The notes under the pieces: generated by a model
What the model was told of the DNA's origin: nothing
The model's input: the letters and a program-made list of their open reading frames with translations, nothing else
Databases searched by the model: none
Made by a program: the position numbers and the translations under genes
Assembly (NCBI GenBank): GCA_964627805.1
Contig: CAZVLA010000040.1
Coordinates: 1-19,126 of the forward strand
Source of the DNA: CAZAMI01 sp964627805
Lineage (GTDB): Archaea > Thermoproteota > Thermoprotei_A > Sulfolobales > NBVN01
Reading direction: 5' to 3'
Length of the DNA: 19,126 nucleotides
Shown: positions 14,061 through 19,126 of the stretch, in pieces
Layout of the letters: every line of letters begins with the position of its first letter
How positions within the stretch are numbered: the first letter of the stretch is position 1

Positions 14061-14950
14061 TGGTTAGTAAGGTATTCATAGTAAGTAACTTCACGATAGA
14101 TAGGATTAAGGGGTTAGGTAGTGAGGGTGTAGGTATTGGAGGCCCTCCATACTACTGCGCATTAGCGTTAATACACCTAGGTGTTGAGTCCGTAGTGATT
14201 GTGGGGTCAGCTAGTGATATTCACGAGTACTTCAGTAGGAGGGTAGGTGCTGAGGTAGTTAGGGTGAGTGATTCAGTACCTACCTTCGAGCTTAAGTACT
14301 TAAACGGTAGTGGTGAGCGTGAGGTTAGGTTAGTTAGGTGTGGTGGTGAGGTAGTACTTACTAATGAATTAATAAGTAGTATGAGGGGCTCACTAGCCAT
14401 AGTTAACCCAGTATTTAAGGAGGTACGTAGCTACGTAGTTAAGGCTATTAGGTCCTCAGTTAAGACGTTAGCAATTGATGTTCAGGGATTCGTTAGGGTA
14501 GCTAATGGGTACGGCTCAATAAGTTATGAGTGGGGTAGTGAGGTTAGGGAGGTCCTCGAGTCTGCTGACTTAATACATACGGACTTAAGTGAGGCCCCAT
14601 TAAATGGTGGTATGGCCTCAGTAGCTAGGAGGTTAGCTAAGTACGTTAATGGTGTCTTAATGGTCTCTAACGGTGAGGCTGGCTTAGTAGCGTTAATTAA
14701 TGGTAGGCTATACTACGTACCAGCACTACCGGGTATTAGGGGTGAGTCAACAGGTACTGGCGACATACTACTAGCTATATCCTCACTAGCTATCCATGAA
14801 GGTAATGACCCGTTGAGGGCCGTAGTAATGGGTGCTGTAGCTGCTGGGCTTAAGGTAAGTAGGGTAACTCCGCCGTGGTTTAGTAGGTATGAGGTTGAGG
14901 TACTTACTGATAAGTTACTTAGGGGTGTTAAGTACTTAGGGAGTACTTAA
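14060..14950 (+). CDS. PfkB-family kinase resembling archaeal myo-inositol kinase
   Basis: 296 residues. Its ATG overlaps the stop of the transferase gene (TAATG). It is a ribokinase-type fold with an N-terminal GGPPYYCALAL (27-37) and the catalytic loop STGTGD (230-235) with base Asp235 and its oxyanion hole. Beyond the general PfkB features, TFELKYLNG (75-83), VNPVFKEV (115-122), AIDVQGFVR (138-146) and DLIHTDLSE (170-178) match by recollection the Thermococcus kodakarensis myo-inositol 3-kinase, which makes inositol phosphate with ATP. The operon position supports this: the product is the substrate of the two genes before it. It would let the cell use free inositol instead of, or beside, glucose-6-phosphate cyclisation. 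Ribose, fructose or nucleoside kinase roles are less likely. Confidence 0.82.
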   Translation: MVSKVFIVSNFTIDRIKGLGSEGVGIGGPPYYCALALIHLGVESVVIVGSASDIHEYFSRRVGAEVVRVSDSVPTFELKYLNGSGEREVRLVRCGGEVVLTNELISSMRGSLAIVNPVFKEVRSYVVKAIRSSVKTLAIDVQGFVRVANGYGSISYEWGSEVREVLESADLIHTDLSEAPLNGGMASVARRLAKYVNGVLMVSNGEAGLVALINGRLYYVPALPGIRGESTGTGDILLAISSLAIHEGNDPLRAVVMGAVAAGLKVSRVTPPWFSRYEVEVLTDKLLRGVKYLGST

Positions 14951-14956
14951 AAACAC

Positions 14957-14967
14957 CTATTTTTAAC
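14957..14967 (+). promoter_or_regulatory. Combined T-run terminator and TATA element
   Basis: CTATTTTTAAC, 37 bp after a run of overlapping genes. The T5 may end the inositol operon, and the TTTTTAA is centred about 25 bases before the GTG at 14988, exactly right for a leaderless transcript of the next gene. Confidence 0.5.
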
Positions 14968-14987
14968 CCTTACGCCTTAATGATTAG

Positions 14988-16124
14988 GTGCTTGAGTTGG
15001 AGGTTAAGTACTTAGAGCTTAGGTTATTAAGTATGAAGCTTAAGGAACCATTCACTACTAGCTTCGGTACTGAGTACGTTAGGGATGTAGTACTTGTTAA
15101 GGTAGTTGGTGAGGGTGGTGAGGTTGGTTGGGGTGAGGTAGTTGCTTCATCAGGTCCTTGGTATAGCTACGAAACCGTAGTTACTGCTTGGCACGTAATT
15201 AAGGACTTCATAGCTCCCTTAATGAGTAGCGTAGGTGATTTAGAACCTCGTGAGTACCCTAAGGTAGTATCACGTATTAGGGGGCATGAGATGGCTAAGG
15301 CAGGTGTTGAGTACGCTCTATGGGACCTTAAGGGTAGGTTAGAGGGTAGGTCCCTTAAGGAGTTATTCGGTGGTGTTAGGGATAGGGTGTCCGTAGGTGT
15401 TAGTGTAGGTATTAAGGGGAGTATTGAGGAATTGATTAAGGTAGTTAGTAAGTATGTTGAGGAGGGGTACGGGAGGGTTAAGCTAAAGATTAAGCCTGGA
15501 TGGGACGTAGGGCCCGTTAAGGCCGTTAAGAAGGAGTTCCCTGACGTACCACTTCAGGTAGATGCTAATGCTTCCTACGAATTAAGTGACTTACCGGTAC
15601 TTAAGGAGCTAGATAAGCTAGACCTACTAATGATTGAGCAACCACTCCACTACAAGGACTTAGTAGGTCACGCTAAGTTAGCTAAGCTACTTAAGACACC
15701 CATATGCTTAGACGAGAGCGTAACTAGTTATAGGGAATTCATTACTGCTTACGAATTAGGTGCTCTCTCAATACTTAACCTAAAGCCGGGTAGGGTCGGG
15801 GGTATTACTGAGTCGTTAAGGATACATGAGTTAAGTACGTACTTAGGAGTACCTATGTGGGTCGGCGGTATGCTGGAGACGGGTATTGGTAGGGCATTCC
15901 TAGTAGCACTAGCTACACTACCTAACGTGAGGTACCCAAGCGACATATCAGCAAGTAGTAGGTACTGGGGTGAAGGCGGTGATATAGTTGAGCCCCCATG
16001 GACCCTAGGACCTAACAGTACGATTGAAGTACCTAAGGGGTCGGGTATAGGTGTTGAGGTTCTTGAGGATAGGATCGATAGGTTAAGTAGGAAGAAGTTA
16101 CTGATTAAGTTAAAAACTAATTAA
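14988..16124 (+). CDS. Enolase-superfamily enzyme, o-succinylbenzoate synthase / N-acylamino acid racemase type
   Basis: 378 residues. The N-terminal capping domain includes the 20s loop KEPFTTSFGTEYVRD (19-33) and GHEMAKAGVEYALWDL (99-114). The barrel shows catalytic K165-L-K167, metal ligands Asp192 (VDAN), Glu217 (IEQPL) and Asp242 (LDES), and the second base Lys266 (NLKPGRVGG). This is the OSBS/NSAR branch of the MLE subgroup. OSBS dehydrates SHCHC to o-succinylbenzoate in menaquinone synthesis, while NSAR racemises N-succinyl amino acids; the two cannot be told apart from sequence alone, and no other men gene is here. A GTG start 25 bases after a TATA centre implies a leaderless mRNA. 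The end overlaps the convergent chemoreceptor gene by 4 bp. It may be independent of the inositol genes. Confidence 0.87.
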   Translation: MLELEVKYLELRLLSMKLKEPFTTSFGTEYVRDVVLVKVVGEGGEVGWGEVVASSGPWYSYETVVTAWHVIKDFIAPLMSSVGDLEPREYPKVVSRIRGHEMAKAGVEYALWDLKGRLEGRSLKELFGGVRDRVSVGVSVGIKGSIEELIKVVSKYVEEGYGRVKLKIKPGWDVGPVKAVKKEFPDVPLQVDANASYELSDLPVLKELDKLDLLMIEQPLHYKDLVGHAKLAKLLKTPICLDESVTSYREFITAYELGALSILNLKPGRVGGITESLRIHELSTYLGVPMWVGGMLETGIGRAFLVALATLPNVRYPSDISASSRYWGEGGDIVEPPWTLGPNSTIEVPKGSGIGVEVLEDRIDRLSRKKLLIKLKTN

Positions 16125-17389
16125 CCACCCCTAGACTCACCTAAAGCCTTACTTAACGCCTCACGTAAGTCACTACCTAAGTTACCTACCTCATCAACTG
16201 AAGCACCTAAGTTACTCATGGCGTCCTTTATTGACTCCATCGATGATAGTGTCTCCTCACTAGCTGATGCCTGCTCCTCAGCAGCAGACGATATCTCCTC
16301 AATCATCGAGTGTATACCCTCAAACACCTTCCTAACCTTAGCCTCCTCAGGTAGTACGGAATCAATTAACTTCTTATTACTCTCTATGTAGTTAGATACC
16401 TCAGTAGCTACCTTACTAACCTCCTTAATAATCCCTTGAGCCTCACCAGCTATGTCATTTAACTTACTTACGTGTTGGTTAGTAGTCTCTAGTAAGGCAT
16501 TTATCTCATTAGCTGACTTCTTTACGTTGTCTGCTAGTCTCCTTATTTCGTCAGCTACTACTGCGAATCCCCTACCCTCCTCACCCAACCTAGCAGCCTC
16601 AATAGCAGCATTAAGAGCTAAGAGGTTGGTTTGTTCTGCTATATCCGTTATTATGTCGGTTATCTTAACTACCTTACTTGAGTACTCCGTAACCGTAGCT
16701 ATCTTCTCATTCATTAAGTTGAATACCCTAGATAACTCACTAATCATTCTTAAGGCGTTAGATACGCTACTGAACATCCTCTCCATAGATTCGGTAACGT
16801 GCTTCAACGTCTCACTAAACTTAATTAGTGCTTCTAACCCATGGGATGACTCCGTAGCTAATCTCTGTGAGTTCTCAGCTATGTGCTGTGATGCCTTAAC
16901 TAACTGGTCGTAAGCTACGTGCATCTGCTCTAGTGAGTTACTTACCTCCTCGTAGACCCTCCTTAAGTTACTGATTACCTCCTCACTCCTCCTTAGGGGT
17001 TCCTCAATAGCTTCCTTGAAGTAGCCCTTGAGTAGGTGACTAACCGATAGTATTAAGTCGTTAACGAACTTAACCCTCTTACTAGCGGGTACTCCTGAAT
17101 CTATCATTTTCTTAACTAACGTGTTTATTACGTCAACTATGTGGGTCTTGAAGAAGTGCTCAATATCGAAGCCCCACTTAAAGTGCCTCCTACCCATCCC
17201 CTCAAGCTTCTTAGGGTCTACGTACCCCTTCCTCCATAACTCAGTTAACCACTCCTTCATAGCCCTCTTATGCTCCTCAATAACCTCACTACTAAGCCCC
17301 TCAAGACCTGCGTGTATCTCATTAACCGCCTCGTCAACCCAGTTAAGAATGGATTCCTCATCCACTCTAGATATCCTGAGGAAAGGCAT
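16121..17389 (-). CDS. Soluble methyl-accepting chemotaxis protein with a shortened globin-sensor-like N-terminus
   Basis: 422 residues, no membrane segment, so a cytoplasmic receptor. Residues about 135-420 are signalling coiled coil with the canonical CheA/CheW-binding tip IAEQTNLLALNAAIEAA (249-266) and EEGRGFAVVADEIRRLA (270-286). The N-terminus is helical: GMGRRHFKWGFDIEHFF (64-80) resembles the F-helix of globin-coupled sensors (HemAT/protoglobin), with His69 as the proximal haem ligand and Gly73, followed by the expected G/H helices up to KGYFKEAIEE. In HemAT the proximal His is near residue 120, so about 50 residues (helices Z to C) are missing. An in-frame TAA directly precedes this ATG, so no longer form exists. 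The TATA CTTAATTAAAC at 17408-17418 implies a leaderless transcript. No che genes are in the window. The globin link is inference. Confidence 0.9.
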   Translation of the reverse strand: MPFLRISRVDEESILNWVDEAVNEIHAGLEGLSSEVIEEHKRAMKEWLTELWRKGYVDPKKLEGMGRRHFKWGFDIEHFFKTHIVDVINTLVKKMIDSGVPASKRVKFVNDLILSVSHLLKGYFKEAIEEPLRRSEEVISNLRRVYEEVSNSLEQMHVAYDQLVKASQHIAENSQRLATESSHGLEALIKFSETLKHVTESMERMFSSVSNALRMISELSRVFNLMNEKIATVTEYSSKVVKITDIITDIAEQTNLLALNAAIEAARLGEEGRGFAVVADEIRRLADNVKKSANEINALLETTNQHVSKLNDIAGEAQGIIKEVSKVATEVSNYIESNKKLIDSVLPEEAKVRKVFEGIHSMIEEISSAAEEQASASEETLSSMESIKDAMSNLGASVDEVGNLGSDLREALSKALGESRGG

Positions 17390-17407
17390 TTAATGCACCG
17401 TGTACTG

Positions 17408-17418
17408 TTTAATTAAGT
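17408..17418 (-). promoter_or_regulatory. TATA element for the chemoreceptor gene
   Basis: Minus-strand CTTAATTAAAC (with GTTTAATTAAG on the plus strand), centred 24-26 bases before the ATG at 17389, the spacing of a leaderless archaeal promoter. Upstream, GCACCT and AGGTGC (17430-17462) form a 6-bp inverted repeat with a wide loop that could be a regulator site. Confidence 0.5.
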
Positions 17419-17521
17419 ATCTATTAGGGGCACCTAAGTGAGTAGATCAACAGTCGAGGTGCTTACTTACTTGCTTAAGTCGGTCCTAACTCTACATTGA
17501 TTGTGTGAGGACTTAGTGACT

Positions 17522-17527
17522 AAAAAA
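17522..17527 (-). terminator. T6 terminator after the YbjQ gene
   Basis: Eleven bases past the stop of the YbjQ gene the minus strand reads TTTTTT, an archaeal T-run terminator. It resembles the one after the four-Cys protein gene. Confidence 0.55.
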
Positions 17528-17537
17528 CCTCTAGGAA

Positions 17538-17861
17538 CTATTCAATCCTCTCAACAACTACCGCAGTCCCGTAAGCTACGATCTCAGCTGCTCCCTGAGC
17601 TACCATCGATGACGCGAACCTAACATTAACTACCGCGTTAGCTCCTAACTCCTCAGCCTTCTTAATCATTCTCTTAAGTGCCTCATCCCTCGCTTGAGCT
17701 AGTAATTCAGTGTACTCCTTCACCTCACCACCTACGATGTTCCTTAGGGACGCTAGTAAGTCCTTACCTATGTGCCTAGCCCTTACCGTACTACCGCATA
17801 CTATACCTAATACCTTAACTATCCTATAACCCGGTACCTCAGGCGTGGTTACTACGATCAA
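17538..17861 (-). CDS. YbjQ/UPF0145 family protein
   Basis: 107 residues, TTG start, full family length. Opening strands IVVTTPEVPGYRIVKVLGIVCGSTVRARHIGKDL in outline, then the acidic/basic helix GGEVKEYTELLAQARDEALKRMIKKAEELGANAVVNVRF and the closing strand AEIVAYGTAVVVE are exactly those of the YbjQ (DUF74, heavy-metal-binding-like) family, which forms pentamers. The G-x-V-x-G-x-x-V/A and GANAVVxVRF motifs are intact. The biochemical role of the family is not established; metal binding has been suggested. It is transcribed from a TATA preceded on its coding side by a striking palindrome at 17880-17894 and ends in a T6 terminator, so it is probably a single-gene unit. Confidence 0.92.
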   Translation of the reverse strand: MIVVTTPEVPGYRIVKVLGIVCGSTVRARHIGKDLLASLRNIVGGEVKEYTELLAQARDEALKRMIKKAEELGANAVVNVRFASSMVAQGAAEIVAYGTAVVVERIE

Positions 17862-17879
17862 AAACTACCCCCACTAACA

Positions 17880-17901
17880 CCTCGGTCTCCGAGGTATTTA
17901 T
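17880..17901 (-). promoter_or_regulatory. TATA box with adjacent perfect palindrome, operator candidate for YbjQ
   Basis: On the minus strand ATAAATA (17901-17895) is followed directly by CCTCGG-AGA-CCGAGG (17894-17880), a 6-bp perfect inverted repeat with a 3-base centre. It occupies the stretch between the TATA and the expected transcription start near 17872. GC-rich CCGAGG words are unusual in this window. A protein bound here would block the polymerase. Confidence 0.5.
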
Positions 17902-17908
17902 GGGTTAC

Positions 17909-18430
17909 TCAGTACGTACTAGGCTCGCCACGGCCCCACCTAACCCAAGGTCCCTTAACCGTACTTAGTACTGATATAGCTACTGCGTAGGTAATTGATG
18001 GTGCTAGAGCTACTAGTAGGGGTATGTGCTTAAGGACTGCCTCAGTAGGTGCTGGTGCTACGTAATTAGCTACTCCTAAAACACCTAAGTTAATCCCTAC
18101 GAAGGTTAACCCAGTAATTAAGGAAGCTACTGACTCCCTAACACCCTTACCTACTAGGTAGGACTCGATTAGAGCTATTAAAGCACCTAATATTGCGTAC
18201 TGAATAATGACTGCTACTAACGTAATTAACGCTAACCTCTCAATACTAGCCATTATCGACTTAGGTATTAGTGATGGTGAGCCACCACTAGCTACTACTA
18301 CATCATTAATTACCTCACTAAACACACCCGTAAGTACTAAGTAGGCGGTTATGGAGGCTGATACAGCACCAGCTAATGAACCAGCTACTAAACCGTAAAG
18401 TACGTACCTATTCTCAACCAACTCAAGCAC
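17909..18430 (-). CDS. Small multi-pass membrane protein, unknown function
   Basis: 173 residues from a GTG. Four or five hydrophobic segments are visible: LYGLVAGSLAGAVSASITAYLVL (near 11-35), LALITLVAVIIQYAILGALIAL (about 66-88), SLITGLTFVGINLGVLGVANYV (about 102-124) and LLVALAPSITYAVAISVLS (about 136-155). The polar loop SGGSPSLIP between the first two and the tail GPWVRWGRGEPSTY are the only longer soluble parts. Small-residue patterns (GSLAGA, GALIAL) suggest tight helix packing. I do not recognise the family. CTTATAAAC at 18460-18452 lies 26 bases before the start, making a leaderless transcript very likely. YbjQ follows 47 bp downstream but has its own promoter. Confidence 0.75.
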   Translation of the reverse strand: MLELVENRYVLYGLVAGSLAGAVSASITAYLVLTGVFSEVINDVVVASGGSPSLIPKSIMASIERLALITLVAVIIQYAILGALIALIESYLVGKGVRESVASLITGLTFVGINLGVLGVANYVAPAPTEAVLKHIPLLVALAPSITYAVAISVLSTVKGPWVRWGRGEPSTY

Positions 18431-18451
18431 CTATGAGGTAGGTGTACGTAA

Positions 18452-18460
18452 GTTTATAAG
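18452..18460 (-). promoter_or_regulatory. TATA box for the small membrane protein gene
   Basis: Minus-strand CTTATAAAC, centred 26 bases before the GTG at 18430. This spacing decides in favour of that start and a leaderless mRNA. Confidence 0.55.
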
Positions 18461-18469
18461 TACCTCGGA

Positions 18470-19126
18470 CTACGTGGTACTACGGAGAACCCTCGGGTAC
18501 TCACTGAATCCCTTAGGGTCTACACCCCTAGGTTCCTTAGCTATGAGGACCCCCCTACCAGCACCGTCAGTACTTATGAAGTCTACATCACTGAAGAAGA
18601 TCCAGAGTATTGATGCTGTACTAGCTATGTCCCAGAACCTAACATCCATCTCAACTACCTTCATGGTAGGTAACTCAATAGCTACCCTCTTAATGACCCC
18701 CTTAAGTGGGTCGTAACCTGCGTGTAGAGTCATTACTACCTTACCCTCACCAACGTACTCAGTAAGTACGTGTCTGTAGTTATTCATTAGTAGTAACGTA
18801 CGCGTACGGTCAGCCTCCTCAATAAGGAGTACGCCTCTAGGCTCAAGTACCTTAGCTAGTGAAGACACTAACTTAACCATGTCGTAGGGACTGAAGTGAG
18901 GTGTTGAGAACCCGTACAGGAGCGCCATGTCAGCCCTAACACCTACCTCATGGAGCACGAGAGCATTAGCTAGTAAGGTCTCAACCTCCAACCCCAGTAA
19001 CTCCTTACCATACCTCCTCGCCTTCTCCAAGGCTGAGGAGCGTAGGTCATTAACCGTGAGGGCGACCTCAACCCCTAACTCCTTAAGTGCCTTAGCGAGG
19101 GCTAACCCACCCACACCCGTACCCCC
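18470..19126 (-). CDS. Class I SAM-dependent methyltransferase-like protein (5' end outside window)
   Basis: 219 codons to the TAG at 18472-18470. The frame is open to the window edge and begins with GGTGVGGLALAKAL, the glycine-rich SAM-binding motif I. The true start is therefore upstream, and the GTG at 19114 is internal. After it come VEVALTVNDLRSSAL (acidic end of strand 2, ribose-binding), a stretch with ADMALLYGFSTPHFSP (motif II/III area), VLEPRGVLLIEEADR (strand 5) and a C-terminal half rich in aromatic residues that probably binds the substrate (FWDIASTASILWIFFSDVDF). No DNA-methyltransferase DPPY/NPPY motif is seen. The substrate is unknown; protein or small-molecule methylation are both possible. 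Confidence 0.75.
   Translation of the reverse strand, partial: GGTGVGGLALAKALKELGVEVALTVNDLRSSALEKARRYGKELLGLEVETLLANALVLHEVGVRADMALLYGFSTPHFSPYDMVKLVSSLAKVLEPRGVLLIEEADRTRTLLLMNNYRHVLTEYVGEGKVVMTLHAGYDPLKGVIKRVAIELPTMKVVEMDVRFWDIASTASILWIFFSDVDFISTDGAGRGVLIAKEPRGVDPKGFSEYPRVLRSTT

Noticed and set aside
16452..17393. Two plus-strand open frames over the chemoreceptor gene
   Set aside because: They are antisense to well conserved signalling and sensor regions and show no protein-like features of their own.
17430..17462. Possible tRNA half or C/D-box RNA around the GCACCT/AGGTGC inverted repeat
   Set aside because: No C (RTGATGA) and D (CTGA) box pair and no tRNA arm or T-loop could be found.

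Overview
The window looks like a chromosomal segment from a thermophilic archaeon of the Thermoproteota (Crenarchaeota). Genes are tightly packed and often overlap. ATG, GTG and TTG starts are mixed, A/T-rich TATA elements sit about 26 bases before starts or inferred transcript ends, and several genes look leaderless. Arg is mostly AGG/AGA, and Leu (TTA/CTA), Val (GTA/GTT) and Ser (AGT) codons are strongly biased. Gene content agrees: TrpB2, a SerK homologue, a ubiquitin-like SAMP/MoaD protein, inositol-phosphate osmolyte enzymes and a soluble archaeal chemoreceptor. A Caldivirga/Vulcanisaeta-like source is a guess.

Bases 1-2650: the tail of an unknown protein; a promoter with a duplicated 30-bp palindromic unit; a retropepsin-fold protein whose DTG has become NSG; a membrane-anchored Ser/Thr kinase; and a small four-Cys protein on the other strand. 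Bases 2650-3100 hold no convincing protein gene. On the minus strand they hold a foldable segment resembling the P4 core of RNase P RNA.

Bases 3100-8250: TrpB2 followed 29 bp later by SerK, a pair that fits tryptophan made from serine via O-phosphoserine. Next are a solo HEPN protein, an ABC permease with its ATPase, and a ubiquitin-like protein ending in Gly-Gly. Bases 8390-12330: a two-cluster ferredoxin overlapping an AhpD-like protein, an ABC exporter broken by a one-base frameshift, and an MFS transporter with a doubtful small upstream frame.

Bases 12330-16124: a 315-bp gap with repeats, then three overlapping genes for an inositol-phosphate cytidylyltransferase, a CDP-alcohol phosphotransferase and a myo-inositol-kinase-like PfkB enzyme. 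Together they fit synthesis of di-myo-inositol phosphate. An OSBS/NSAR-type enolase-superfamily enzyme follows with its own leaderless promoter. Bases 16121-19126, all minus strand: a cytoplasmic chemoreceptor whose N-terminus looks like half a globin-coupled sensor, a YbjQ protein behind a palindromic operator candidate, a small membrane protein, and a methyltransferase cut by the window edge.

No tRNA, rRNA, CRISPR array, intact transposase or origin was recognised by eye. The most interesting items are the TrpB2-SerK pair, the inositol operon, the RNase P-like hairpin, the shortened globin chemoreceptor and the duplicated palindromic promoter.
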